Position numbers and translations under genes: made by a program
Notes under the pieces: generated by a model
Seen by the model: the letters and a program-made list of their open reading frames with translations, nothing else
The model's database searches: none
Told to the model about the DNA's origin: nothing
Part shown: piece after piece, positions 39,527-48,725 of the stretch
Layout of the letters: each line of letters starts with the position of its first letter
Position numbering within the stretch: the stretch's first letter is position 1
Source: Rhodospirillales bacterium
GTDB taxonomy: Bacteria; Pseudomonadota; Alphaproteobacteria; Rhodospirillales; Defluviicoccaceae
Length of the DNA stretch: 64,000 nucleotides
NCBI GenBank assembly: GCA_016710335.1
Contig: JADJXQ010000007.1
Coordinates: 1 to 64,000, forward strand
Direction of reading: 5' to 3'

Positions 39527-41593
39527 TCAGAATTGCAGGGTTCCGCGTACGCCGCCGTAGACGCCGATGCCTGGCGTCTGGAAGCCGAACACGTCCTCGT
39601 AGTCCTCGTCCAACAGGTTCTCGACCCGGGCGATCACCGCCAGGCCGGGAACAAGCTCGTAGCTGCCCGCGAGGTTGACGAGCGCGTAGGAGTCGAGCGT
39701 CACCCGCTCGCTCTCGAATGTCGGCGACAGAAAGACGAGATCCTCTCGATCCCCGGTATAGCGAACGTCGAGGTTCACATTGGCCCGGTTGCGCCCGTCT
39801 TCGTCGGCGATGAACCCGTAGTTGAGGTTGGCGCTGGCCATGTGCTGCGGCCGGCGGGTCAGTTCCGCACCGTCGGGATCCTCGCTGTCGGTGTAGGTGT
39901 AGGCGGCCGACAGCGTCAGGTTCTCGACGATTTCGGCCGAGAGCGACACCTCAACCCCCTGCACCCTGGTGGTCCCCTCGAGGTTGATCGGCCGGCTCAC
40001 CCCCAGCGCCGGCACGAACTCCGACGAGATGAAGTCTTGGATGCGGTTGTTGAAATATGTCAAGTCGGCGGTGACGCGGTCGCCGAACAGCGACTGCTCG
40101 ATCCCGGCGTCCCATCCCACCGAATTTTCCGGCTTGAGATCCGGGTTGCCGATGAAAGTGCCGAAGAACCCGAAAAGCTCGGCCACGGTCGGGTTTTGGA
40201 CACCCTCGCCCCAACTCCCGTGGAGGCGCGTCGCCGTGTCGCGGTGCAGGTAGGCCGCGGTCACCCGCGGCGATGTGGCGTCCTCGAACTGGTCATTGAA
40301 ATCGTGGCGGAGGCCGCCGGTGACGAACAGTCTGTCCCACAAGGTCAGCCGGTATTCGCCGGCGATGCCGGTGGTGTCGATCGAGGGACTGCCGGCGGCA
40401 GCGCTCTCGGCGCTTTCGCTCTCGCGCTCCACGAGAAACGTCAGGCCGTGCGCGGCGTCGGCAATCGACGGCGTGTCGAAAAAGAAGTTGGACTGGTAGT
40501 CGAGGATGGTCTTTTCCGCGTCGAAGAACGCCGTCTTGGCGCCGTCCGTGAAGGTGTCGTTGGTGGTGCGGAGTCCGGAGAAGCCGACGATATGGTCCCA
40601 GGCGCCGTCGAGCAGGGTGAGCTTGCCCTGAAGCCGCCCGGAGAGGCTCGAGGTGTCCTGTTCCAGATCGGCGTCGTTGGGGATGATGATATTGGTCCCC
40701 GGTTCGGTTGCTGCGCCGAAGTCGTCGAACTGCAAGGTCGTGTCGACGTAGCGGAGCGAGCCGGTGATCTCGATGTTGTCGGTCAGGTTGACGCCGGCGC
40801 GGCTGTTGACGGTGATGTTGTCGTAGCCGTCCTCCTCGTCCCCGAAGCGCGACGCGTTGACGCCGTCGGTGTGCAACCCGCTGATGCCGACGTAGGCGTT
40901 GGCGCGTTCGTCGCCGCCGCCGATGCTGGCGCGCCCGGCGACGGTGCCGAACGACCCGCCCTCGATCTCGCTGCGCACCGTCGCCGGTCCTTCGCCGCGG
41001 CGGGTGATGATGTTGATGACGCCGCCGATGGTGTTGCTGCCATAGAGCGTCGCCTGCGGCCCGCGCAGCACTTCGATGCGCTCGATGTCGCTCGCCAGGA
41101 TGTCGCCGATGTCGGCGTTGTTGGCTGCGGCGGGATTGTTGATCTTGACCCCGTCGATGATCACCAGGGTGTGGTTGCCCTCGCCGCCGCGGATGCGCAC
41201 CTGTGTCTGCGCCCCCACCGGCCCGTTGCGGCTCACCGACAATCCCGGCACATCCCGGAGCGCGTCGAGCGCCAGCGGCGTCTGTTTCTTCCGAAGCTCC
41301 TCGCCGGTGATGACGGTGACCGTGCTGCCGACGGTCTTGGCCTCGACCGGATAGCGGGTGGCGGTGACAACCACCGGCGCCAACGTCGTGGCCCTGGGCG
41401 TCGCGCCATCCGGATCGGCAGTTCCTCCGCCGGCCACCTGCGCCACCATGGCGTCGCCATCTTCGGCGCCGGCTGCCCCGGCTGATCCCGCCATCGTCAC
41501 GACCGCGAGTATCGCCGCGGCGACGCTCCGCGCGCCACGCTCTCCTTGCGTCTTACCATTGTTCTTTGCTCTTCGTCCCGCGACAGTACCCAT
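39527..41593 (-). CDS. btuB: TonB-dependent cobalamin receptor BtuB
   Basis: 688-residue outer-membrane receptor. A signal peptide is followed by a Ton-box-like segment (APVVVTATRYP), the plug domain (VITGEELRKKQTPLALDALRD; VRIRGGEGNHTLVIIDGVKI; ERIEVLRGPQATLYGSNTIGG) and a beta-barrel ending in a terminal phenylalanine (YGGVRGTLQF) with a LLDEDYEDVFGFQTPG C-terminal block. NHTLVIIDGVKINNP and TTGIAGEY-type stretches fit BtuB. The ATG at 41593 follows GGAGACGGAG. A cobalamin riboswitch 300 nt upstream on the same strand makes B12 the likely substrate. Confidence 0.95.
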   Translation of the reverse strand: MGTVAGRRAKNNGKTQGERGARSVAAAILAVVTMAGSAGAAGAEDGDAMVAQVAGGGTADPDGATPRATTLAPVVVTATRYPVEAKTVGSTVTVITGEELRKKQTPLALDALRDVPGLSVSRNGPVGAQTQVRIRGGEGNHTLVIIDGVKINNPAAANNADIGDILASDIERIEVLRGPQATLYGSNTIGGVINIITRRGEGPATVRSEIEGGSFGTVAGRASIGGGDERANAYVGISGLHTDGVNASRFGDEEDGYDNITVNSRAGVNLTDNIEITGSLRYVDTTLQFDDFGAATEPGTNIIIPNDADLEQDTSSLSGRLQGKLTLLDGAWDHIVGFSGLRTTNDTFTDGAKTAFFDAEKTILDYQSNFFFDTPSIADAAHGLTFLVERESESAESAAAGSPSIDTTGIAGEYRLTLWDRLFVTGGLRHDFNDQFEDATSPRVTAAYLHRDTATRLHGSWGEGVQNPTVAELFGFFGTFIGNPDLKPENSVGWDAGIEQSLFGDRVTADLTYFNNRIQDFISSEFVPALGVSRPINLEGTTRVQGVEVSLSAEIVENLTLSAAYTYTDSEDPDGAELTRRPQHMASANLNYGFIADEDGRNRANVNLDVRYTGDREDLVFLSPTFESERVTLDSYALVNLAGSYELVPGLAVIARVENLLDEDYEDVFGFQTPGIGVYGGVRGTLQF

Positions 41594-41894
41594 TGCAGAC
41601 TCCGTCTCCAGACTGGTTCAGCCTATTGCGAACGCGCCCACGCCTGATGCAGGCGCGGACCGGCCGCGTCACGTCTGCGATGTGCTGAACCTGAAGACTG
41701 GACTGAAGACCGGCTCAGTCACGGAGTGGCTTGGCGCCCCATGGGCGCTGCCCTAATCCTTCGTGCCGAGTCGAGGGACGATGTCCCCATAAGCGCCCAC
41801 AGCAGAACCCCCACAGCAAACCGCAGTGTCAGTGCGTCACCGCTCCGGAGATCCGCGCTCGTGATACACCCCGATCACAAGCAGGGCGACGCCG

Positions 41895-42072
41895 GCGATG
41901 GCAGGTCTCCTGGCTCGCGGGTCGTTACCGCCTGCCCTGCCTTCCCGGTTTCCCAGTGGCGTGTCGTGGGCAGCGGTTCACCGCTGACAGTTGCGGGGGC
42001 AGCCACGGCTTTGGCCCCTCATCAGGCGCCGCACCGTGTTCCCTGTTGACTCCCCGTCCTCGGGGAACCATC
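41895..42072 (-). promoter_or_regulatory. Cobalamin (AdoCbl) riboswitch
   Basis: Read on the minus strand the segment contains, in order: a P2-like hairpin (TTCCCCGAGGACGGGGA), the GGGAACACGGTG block, GCCGTGGCTGCCCCCGCAAC, the GCCACTGGGAAACCGGGAAG block, and the B12 box AGCCAGGAGACCTGCC at 41900-41915. This is the conserved core of cobalamin riboswitches in the right order. It would shut off the btuB-btuF-btuC-btuD-tonB operon when cobalamin is plentiful. The 300 nt between it and btuB contain two GC-rich hairpins (near 41630-41655 and 41728-41750) that may form the expression platform; neither has a T-run. No gene is seen in this gap. Confidence 0.95.
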
Positions 42073-42207
42073 GCCGATATGGAGTTTCGCGGGTGCGAAA
42101 ACCCACGTCAAGAAAATTGCCGGCATGGCTGCCGGTCACGCCGCGCAGGCTCCGCACGCCGCCGCTTGATCACCCATCACCCAAAATCGGGCACGGCTCT
42201 CGAGCAG

Positions 42208-42235
42208 GTCGCAATAGCCGTAGGCGTATTCCGAC
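42208..42235. repeat. REP palindrome a (next to the RAYT relic)
   Basis: GTCGCAATAGCCG + TAGGCGTATTCCGAC, one mismatch from the copy at 43432-43459. It lies 9 nt beyond the stop of the RAYT relic, the same spacing as for the intact RAYT gene. Confidence 0.75.
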
Positions 42236-42243
42236 GCACGGGT

Positions 42244-42385
42244 TCATCGGCCGCGTTCGCCTGCTTGGACATCACGGACGCCGCTGCTGATCCAATCGAG
42301 TGGATACCCGCCGCGGCGGACGTAGGACTTGAACGTGGAGTACGGCCAATCCGCGGGCGCGGCGGCAAGGCCATGCTTGCCCCAT
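42244..42385 (-). pseudogene. RAYT (REP-associated transposase) C-terminal relic
   Basis: About 45 codons encode KHGLAAAPADWPYSTFKSYV, then RRGGYPLDWI and DVQAGERG. These match the C-terminus of the intact RAYT at 43468-44007 at most positions. Sequence upstream of KHG is unrelated, so the gene has lost its catalytic N-terminal part. A REP palindrome follows 9 nt after the stop. Confidence 0.75.
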
Positions 42386-42548
42386 CCAAACGCGACGCCG
42401 AAATGCTCCGGATCAGCCACGAGCCGACGTGGCAAATCGCTGTGCAGTACGCTTGCCGGAAGGCGACTTTCGGTGACGATAGCGGTAACACGCGCAGGCG
42501 AAGAAAATTGCGGCTGATGACCCGATTGCGACATTGGTAGCGCTCAGA

Positions 42549-43013
42549 TCATACTGGTTGCGTTCGGTGCCGATCGAACCATCGCCGTTTGTAAAACTCA
42601 ATTACCTCTTCCACGGCCTCAAGCACATCCTTACCGTCAATCTCGTAGCTCGTTGGGGGGCCAGCAGCGAAGCTCTCGACGGAACCGATATCCGGCCAAT
42701 CGCTGATATTCAGGCCGTATCCCGTGCGCTCCAATCCGATCGGCCTGAGGTGCTTGGTGTGGTTGCATAACTCCTTGATCAACTGAAATGATGTACACGA
42801 CCAAATTGATTCGAAAAATCGTTCGTTATCATTGGTCGGTGAACGGGGTAGTGGCCGATTGCTATAGCCTGGCGCGATCCACTCTCGCAAGTGGTTCAGG
42901 CCGAAGATCACAAACAGAAGGCGGTCGGACTCCTTGGCAGTTTGACCGCGAAGAGTGTTCGCGTTCCGGCGGATGACGCGAAAAAGCGCTTCGGGAGAAC
43001 TGATATCGAACAC
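42549..43013 (-). CDS. Hypothetical protein (accessory, lower GC)
   Basis: 154 residues from a GTG at 43013 with ACGGAGTG about 9 nt upstream. I recognise no family. The protein is soluble and probably mostly helical, with aromatic-rich patches (FGLNHLREWIAPGY, FFESIWSCTSFQLIKELCNH, VIEFYKRRWF). Base composition and codon use are clearly lower in GC than the surroundings, and it sits between RAYT relics, so recent acquisition is likely. The balanced amino-acid composition supports a true gene. The frame ends at 42549. Confidence 0.6.
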   Translation of the reverse strand: MFDISSPEALFRVIRRNANTLRGQTAKESDRLLFVIFGLNHLREWIAPGYSNRPLPRSPTNDNERFFESIWSCTSFQLIKELCNHTKHLRPIGLERTGYGLNISDWPDIGSVESFAAGPPTSYEIDGKDVLEAVEEVIEFYKRRWFDRHRTQPV

Positions 43014-43275
43014 CGGACCACTCCGTTAGCCAAGCGGCTATTGTAAGCACGGGAAGTCAAAACGTGAAGGTTTGCTTTCTGATGGGCTTCGTCAGCTCGA
43101 CCTTTGGCTACTGACCTACCTCCGTACTCGCCCTAACCAGCGCTGTTGACCCTATGCGGTCCCGATTGACGATGAAACTGCCTTTCATGAGCGGACATCC
43201 GTCAGGCGGACAAAAACGGAGCTTTGTGGCCAGGGCAGAAATCTAAGGGTTTCGGTTTTCCAGGCACTACGGCGA
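43014..43275. other. Non-coding stretch in accessory region
   Basis: No credible gene, RNA or repeat is visible. Composition resembles the neighbouring lower-GC island. Confidence 0.5.
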
Positions 43276-43437
43276 TTAAGGCTCGCCTTCTGCGAGCGCT
43301 GCCGCGATGTCAACGGCCGCGTCGACGATCCCATCCATGATGGCTTCGAGCTTACTGGTGTCGTATCCTGGCTCCGATGCATGGGCGTGAAACGCTTTTG
43401 CATAGGCCTCCTTGGCCTCCAGCCCGCGTAGGTCGGA
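43276..43437 (-). pseudogene. Fragment of an unidentified gene (C-terminal end)
   Basis: A short frame ending in TAA encodes RGLEAKEAYAKAFHAHASEP, then YDTSKLEAIMDG and VDAAVDIAAALAEG. The composition looks like real protein, but upstream it runs straight into the REP palindrome at 43432-43459 with no start codon or ribosome site. The 5' part was probably replaced by the RAYT/REP insertion. Confidence 0.35.
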
Positions 43438-43459
43438 ATAGCCGTAGGCGTATTCCGAC
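43432..43459. repeat. REP palindrome b (3' of RAYT)
   Basis: GTCGGAATAGCCG + TAGGCGTATTCCGAC. Inner stem GCC/GGC and outer stem GTCGGAAT/ATTCCGAC. It lies 9 nt past the RAYT stop. Confidence 0.85.
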
Positions 43460-43467
43460 GCATGGGT

Positions 43468-44007
43468 TCACCCGCCGGGTTCGCCGGCTTGGAGATCCTC
43501 GACGTCGCTGCCGATCCAATCGTCCGGATACCAGCCGCGGTGGACGCAGGACTTGAGGGTTGAGAAGGGCCAATCCGCGGGAGCGGCGGCGAGGCCATGC
43601 TTGACCGGATTGAAATGCACGTAGTCCACGTGCGCCCCGAAATCCTCGTCGTCGCGGATGGCGTGCTCCCAGAAGCGGCGCTGCCAGATGCCGCGTTCGC
43701 CGTTTGCGCGACGGACGCACGACAACCGCTCCGTCTTTGGCAAGCCGCGTACGAAGGCGGTCTTGATCAGACGCCAGCGGGTCGAAAAGTCGTCGTCGCC
43801 CGGCGGCAGTGTCCAAACGGCGTGCAAATGATCGGGAAGCACGACCCACGCTTCGATCCTGAAGGGACGGCTTTGCCGAACTCGCCGAACCGCGTCGCGC
43901 AACAGGTCGATCCGGTCGGTGAGCAACGTGTTGCCGCGCCGCTCCAGGAGATTAACGGTGAAGAAATAGCAGCCGCCCGGCACGCGATGACGACGAAAAT
44001 CGGGCAT
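43468..44007 (-). CDS. REP-associated tyrosine transposase (RAYT, Y1_Tnp/IS200-like)
   Basis: 179 residues of the single-strand HUH transposase family. PDFRRHRVPGGCYFFTVNLL is the typical start. The HUH metal pair is in VLPDHLHAVWTLP, and the catalytic tyrosine in DYVHFNPVKHGL. The WQRRFWEHAIRDDEDF block between them is characteristic of RAYTs. RAYTs bind and mobilise REP palindromes; here REPs lie on both sides (43432-43459 and 44061-44088). The gene appears complete, with the ATG at 44007. Confidence 0.92.
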   Translation of the reverse strand: MPDFRRHRVPGGCYFFTVNLLERRGNTLLTDRIDLLRDAVRRVRQSRPFRIEAWVVLPDHLHAVWTLPPGDDDFSTRWRLIKTAFVRGLPKTERLSCVRRANGERGIWQRRFWEHAIRDDEDFGAHVDYVHFNPVKHGLAAAPADWPFSTLKSCVHRGWYPDDWIGSDVEDLQAGEPGG

Positions 44008-44060
44008 CAGTCAACTCCGTGCTTCTCGTCAGCATACTCGATCGGCTTCATGCGTCATGC

Positions 44061-44088
44061 GTCGGAATACGCCTGCGGCTATTCCGAC
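44061..44088. repeat. REP palindrome c (5' of RAYT, inverted)
   Basis: GTCGGAATACGCC + TGCGGCTATTCCGAC, the inverse complement type of copy b. With b it brackets the RAYT gene in opposite orientation, as in REPIN/REPtron arrangements. Confidence 0.85.
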
Positions 44089-44093
44089 CTACG

Positions 44094-44135
44094 CTACGAG
44101 CTACGAGCTACGAGCTACGAGCTACGAGCTTCGGT
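44094..44135. repeat. Six tandem copies of CTACGAG
   Basis: Seven-base unit repeated six times without error, beginning 6 nt after REP c. It probably arose by slippage. Confidence 0.95.
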
Positions 44136-44306
44136 CGAGAGTCGGGTTTCACGAGTTCGGCCCGCTCGTCCCCTGCCTACGGACTACCACAGGATATGGC
44201 GCAAACCAGCGAGCTTGTTAAGGGTTCTCGGACACCCGCCGGCAGCTACGTTGTTTGCCCATGAATAACCTCGGCTAAATCCCCAGCGCTATGGTATTTT
44301 GCCACT

Positions 44307-44975
44307 GTGAATGACAGGCTCAACATCGGACGGTTGTTTGCGCGTCTAACCTTGACCGTCGCCTTCGGCGCGGCTCTGGTTGTACCGGCCGTTGCATTGA
44401 TCGTGCACGGTCCAGACAAGCCAGAAACATGGGCCACTGCCGCAGCGGGGTTAGCCGTTATTACGTCGGTCATATCGGCTTGGTCGAGCCGGCGGGTGGT
44501 CGAGCTTCAGGAAGATGCGCAGAAACCGAACCCTTATCCCGCGTTCGACTTCACGAGCCGATACTGTTTGGTCCTCTTGAGAGTTAAGAACACGGGTGGC
44601 ACGCCCGCGCACAACGTCAGTCTTGAGTGGAATACAGAGCTAAAGGACCACAAGGGCAAAACAATTGGATTCACCAAGACCGGAGAGAGACCGGCAATTT
44701 CCGTTCTCCTGCCGGGAGAGAGTATTTCGCAGATCATCGGCCCGACTTCTCAGTTTTTCAAAGCCCACCCGGACGAGGAATACACAGGCATCATCGCTTT
44801 TCAGGATTCGTCGAGGCATCGATGCAGGCGGACCTTCAGGCTAGACGGTCGGTCACACTCGGGTAGCTACGACGAAGAAGCAACACGAACCCTCTATGAG
44901 TTGCAGAAAATTCCGAAGCAGCTTGACGCAATAACGAAGGTAGTCGAGAAGCTGGCGCCGAACCACAGTTGGTAA
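44307..44975 (+). CDS. Hypothetical membrane-anchored protein (accessory, lower GC)
   Basis: 222 residues from a GTG at 44307. Two N-terminal membrane helices (LTLTVAFGAALVVPAVALIV; TWATAAAGLAVITSVISAWS) are followed by a cytoplasmic or periplasmic domain with a beta-rich segment (YCLVLLRVKNTGGTPAHNVS) like an Ig/CARDB-type fold, and a helical tail (YELQKIPKQLDAITKVVEKL). Family not recognised. GC content is lower than in the core genes. It stands alone, so nothing can be said about function. Confidence 0.65.
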   Translation: MNDRLNIGRLFARLTLTVAFGAALVVPAVALIVHGPDKPETWATAAAGLAVITSVISAWSSRRVVELQEDAQKPNPYPAFDFTSRYCLVLLRVKNTGGTPAHNVSLEWNTELKDHKGKTIGFTKTGERPAISVLLPGESISQIIGPTSQFFKAHPDEEYTGIIAFQDSSRHRCRRTFRLDGRSHSGSYDEEATRTLYELQKIPKQLDAITKVVEKLAPNHSW

Positions 44976-45502
44976 GGCTGCCCCTGGCTATATCGCGTCG
45001 AAGCGGCTCCGTTGCAGGTTCGTCCGCATTCTACGACAGCGGACACGGGCTCACCACGCGCCACATGGGCCGGTCGGGGTCGGCAATGGTCAAAGTTTGC
45101 CGCCCCGGCAGAAACCTTGACGGTCTGCTTTTGGGTCTGGATCCGGCTTCGCATCCAGGCAACCGCGCCGGCTGTGGCTTACCACAGGTTGCCGGTTGCC
45201 GACATTGCCTGCGGCTGTTCCGGCATACGAGTTGTTGCACGTCGGGCGCTTGTTCGTATATTGTTCAGGAACTGCGACGCGGCCGATCCTCCTGAGCCCA
45301 GCATTGACTGCAATTAGAGGTTGAGTCTTGCGGAATCAAGCACTTGACCGCGGTTTTGCATACATCGGAGCACTTCTGCATACATTTCGAACGTGCAAAC
45401 GGACACAAATGCAATTGATTCAAGGGCTTGACCCCGAGCCGCACGTACAAGACGGCCCCGAACCGCCACACAAACGGCTATAACCCGGTCACACCTTGAC
45501 CC
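44976..45502. other. Long non-coding stretch with a degenerate REP
   Basis: No gene with credible composition. At 45198-45224 a weak REP (GCCGACATTGCCTGCGGC followed by TGTTCCGGC) keeps the inner GCC-TGC-GGC stem. An 8-bp direct repeat GCATACAT occurs twice near 45360-45385. The right end abuts the IS inverted repeat. Confidence 0.5.
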
Positions 45503-47416
45503 AAGTTGAACAGTGGCTTTGGAAAGATTGTTTCACGTCAGCGAGTTACGTCGGCGGCGTCGGGTGTTTGCACTACATTTCGGGGTTGTGTGAGGGGACG
45601 GAAGGGGTCAGGCGGGGGTGTATTCGCGCAGGTTGGGCGGCAGGGCGACGCCGGCGGCCTGGAAGACACGTCCGACTTGTCCGGTGACGGCGGTGCGAGT
45701 GGTGATGCGCTTTCCGTCCTTGTCGATGGTGGCTTCCTGCAGCCGATCGAGGTCGCGCAGGAGCCTCTCCCATTCGACAGCCAACCCGGCGGCGCGGCGG
45801 CGGTCGGCCAGCTCCTTCTGGATTACGAGGGCGAGGAACGAGCAGAACACGTGGCCGCGGATGGCGGCATCGGAGGAATGATAGATGGGCCGGGTGCGAA
45901 GGATCGCCTTGGCCCGGCGAAACAGGTCCTCGACCTGGATGAGGTCTCGGTAGCGCAGCACCGCCTGCAGCGGGGTGATGCGGGCATTGGTGCGCAGGAC
46001 GGAAATGCCGTCGTAGCGGGCCTCGTCGGCGAGCTTGCCGGGGTCGATCTCGAAGGCGGGCTCGCTCCGGCCGCCCTCGCTTTGCACCCGGCGCAGATAG
46101 CGCCGATAGGCGGAGTTGCCGATCAGCGCCTTGTCACCCCTTCTTCAGTTGCTTCTCCAGCCCGGCGACGATGGCCTGGCGGTCGCTCCTTTTCCTTCTC
46201 CGCCTCGGCCTCGTTGCGGCAGACGATATAGCGGACGCCCTCGGCCCTGACCTCCTTGACGAAGAGTTGGGTTTCGCCACGGACCCGCTCGATCACCAGT
46301 GGGGTGAAGGGAGCCTCGTCCTTGAGCACGACCTCGCGGATCAGCCGGCTCGAGCGCTCGCGCGCTCCGAGGACGTACTCCAGCTTGCGCTCCTCCAGAG
46401 CTTCGATCGTCGCCGCCGAGATCATGCCGCGATCGGCGACGACGCACACCCGCCCCACCATGAAGCGCTCGCGCAGCCGGTCCATGATCGGCAGCAGCAC
46501 GGTGACGTCGGCGGTGTTGCCGGGCAGCATCTCGGTGCACAGCGGCCGTCCCTCGCCGTCCATCACCACCGCCAGCACCATCTGCTTGAGGTCCGGGCGG
46601 TGGTCCTTGGAATGGGCGCCGAGGTCTCGCCGCCGGCGCCGTGGAACGACAGGGTGGTGGTGTCCATGAACACCAGCGACAGCTCGCTGAACAGATTCCG
46701 CCGGCGCTCGAACAACTGCTCCTCGATCCGGTCCTTGACGCACCGGGGTGCAAGCGCGCCCTCGGCCCGCCGGTTCGCTCTCCTCGCCCAGCCACGCCAT
46801 CGCGCGGTAGAAATGGTGCAGCTGCAACTCGGCTGCGCCGGGGATGGCGTAGTCCGCCATCCATGTCTCGCAAGACCGATCCGAGCCGGAGACGAACAGG
46901 CGGTGCAGAACGGCGACGAACACCGCGCGCTCGACGTCGAAGCCGAAGCCGCGGCCATCCAGGAGATCGGCCAGAACCTCAGGAATGGCCAGTCGATCCC
47001 CAGCCGGCCAAACAACAACGGCCCGCCGATCCGGGTGCAGGCGATCCGCCCGGCTTCCATGTCCGGAGAGGATCATCGCCCGCTCGGAATGCCTGGCCAG
47101 CGAGGCGATCAGCCGGTCCAGCTCACCGCTCGCCGCCAACGCATCCTTGCGCCCCAACGCGCGGACGATCTGCTGCCGAACCCGGTCGCCCTCGCGGATG
47201 CTCTCCACCAGATACAGGGTAGCGATGACCCCGGGCTGTCTTCTCACGCACGAACATGCCGGATGTTGTTCTCGAAAATCCTGAAAACATCAACTGAAAA
47301 CGCCATATCGTCGAAAATGTTCCACTACAGGCTTGGGCGTTTCGAAGTCCAAAGACGGGAAATCAATGGCTTGCAATACAATGTTCCCGCCCCGTTCCCA
47401 CACCACTGTTCAAGTT
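45503..47416 (-). mobile_element. IS1634-type insertion sequence, about 1.9 kb
   Basis: Imperfect terminal inverted repeats: left end AAGTTGAACAGTGGCTTTGG, right end (minus strand) AACTTGAACAGTGGTGTGGG, 18 of 22 positions identical. They enclose a single transposase gene read on the minus strand. Size and transposase type fit the IS1634 family. No target duplication was identified with confidence. Confidence 0.75.
45608..47258 (-). pseudogene. IS1634-family DDE transposase, several frameshifts
   Basis: The intended start is probably ATG 47258 (MFVREKTA), followed by a shift near 47230 into the frame with LYLVESIREGDRVRQQIVRA. Further shifts near 46780, 46615, 46190 and 46130 are needed to follow the protein. 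The DDE residues are in LVFMDTTTLSFHG, VVADRGMIS and the YRDLIQVEDLFRRAKAILRT + RPIYH region. The C-terminus reads QKELADRRRAAGLAVEW to LPPNLREYTPA. A fragment of a related copy lies at 35.4 kb. With five breaks it is inactive as written, although read errors could contribute. Confidence 0.85.
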
Positions 47417-47513
47417 CAGCTTGAAGGGAGGGAGCCGTCCCTGCAACCGTTGGTGCGCTCAGCGTCTCGGTGGCCACCAACGTCAGGACGTACGCGGCCC
47501 GGAACCGGCGCCG

Positions 47514-48725
47514 TTACCCTCCGCTTCCCGGCGCCGCCGCCGACGGTTGAGGCGCCAGGGACTGGTAGTAGAGCGTCACGGCCCGGATCTGATCGTCGCT
47601 CATGCGGGCGGCGATCGTCCGCATGATGTGGGCGAACGGCGTGCCGCCGCGGGTGTCCTGTTGCCAGGCCCGGAGCTGCTGCTCCAGATAGCCGGCGCGC
47701 TGGCCGGCGAGCCGCGGATAGAGCGGATGCGGCTGGACGGATCGTCCGTCTGGTAGAGGGCCGTGACAGACGGCGCAGGCAGGCACGCCGTCGGCGGGCG
47801 CACCCTGGGTGGCGATGTCGCGGCCGCGCGCAACCAGCGCCGGCTCGCCCGGGTCGGGAACCGCCGGCGCCTCGGCATCGGCGAAGTGCGCCGCCAGCGC
47901 CAGCATCTCCTCCTCCGACAGCCCGGCCGCGGCCGGCTGCATGAAGCCGCTGTAGCGGCGGCCCGCCGCGTACGCCTCGAGCGAGGCGAGAAGGTAGGCC
48001 TCGCTCTGGCCGGTCAGCCGCGGAAACGCCCCTTCGCCCCTGCCGGCGCCGTCGCGGCCATGACAGCGGGCGCAGTTGGCCAAAGCCTCGCCGCCGCCGA
48101 TCTCGTCCAAGGTTCCCGGCGTCAACGCCGCCGGGCTGACGCTGCCGGTCTCCGTGCGCGCCTCCGCCGCCGCCCCATCGCCGCCGGCTGCATCGCCGCC
48201 GGCTTCATCCCTCCCAAAGGCCAGCCGGCGGTATTCGGCGGGTTCCATGTCCGGAAGGCGCAGCAGAAACGCCACCATCGCCCACACCTCGTCCTCGCGC
48301 CCGAACGCCACCCAGGCCGGCATCGCCGTCATCTTGACGCCGTTGCGGACGATCCAGAACAGCTCCTCCGGCTCCCACTTGTGGAGTGTCTCGGCCAGCA
48401 CCGGCGGCGGCGGCGTCATGGCCAGCGCCACCGGCGACTGCGGCTGGCCGGGCGCGCCGTGGCAGGCGGCGCAGCCGGTGGCGTAGTGCCCCGCGCCGCG
48501 CAGGACCATCCCCGGATCGTCGAGGGCCGGCGCCTCGATCCCGAGCGCGTGGGTTTCCACCGACTGGCGCATGGAGAAGTGCAGGAACCAGCTCGTGATC
48601 GCCCAGTGGCCGGTGCTGGCGCCAACGTTGATGATGCCGGACCACGCGACCAGGAACCCGGCAGCGCCGATCGCCGCCGCCGCACCCGTCAGCCACAGGA
48701 GCCGCCGCTTCGTCGCGCCCTTCAT
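47514..48725 (-). CDS. Membrane-anchored triheme c-type cytochrome
   Basis: 403 residues. An N-terminal anchor (LLWLTGAAAAIGAAGFLVAW) is followed by three cytochrome c domains with heme motifs CAACH, CARCH and CAVCH. Methionine ligands are likely in MTAMPAWVAFG, YSGFMQPAAAG and TPFAHIMRTIA. An Ala/Gly-rich linker separates domains 1 and 2. The start overlaps the ctaG-like stop by ATGA, so it belongs to the oxidase operon and probably feeds electrons to the caa3 oxidase or to another acceptor. Its layout resembles the cytochrome c subunits of membrane alcohol/aldehyde dehydrogenases, an alternative source of electrons. Confidence 0.88.
   Translation of the reverse strand: MKGATKRRLLWLTGAAAAIGAAGFLVAWSGIINVGASTGHWAITSWFLHFSMRQSVETHALGIEAPALDDPGMVLRGAGHYATGCAACHGAPGQPQSPVALAMTPPPPVLAETLHKWEPEELFWIVRNGVKMTAMPAWVAFGREDEVWAMVAFLLRLPDMEPAEYRRLAFGRDEAGGDAAGGDGAAAEARTETGSVSPAALTPGTLDEIGGGEALANCARCHGRDGAGRGEGAFPRLTGQSEAYLLASLEAYAAGRRYSGFMQPAAAGLSEEEMLALAAHFADAEAPAVPDPGEPALVARGRDIATQGAPADGVPACAVCHGPLPDGRSVQPHPLYPRLAGQRAGYLEQQLRAWQQDTRGGTPFAHIMRTIAARMSDDQIRAVTLYYQSLAPQPSAAAPGSGG

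Noticed and set aside
39485..41485. 666-codon plus-strand frame opposite btuB
   Set aside because: Shadow of a receptor gene with all plug and barrel motifs.
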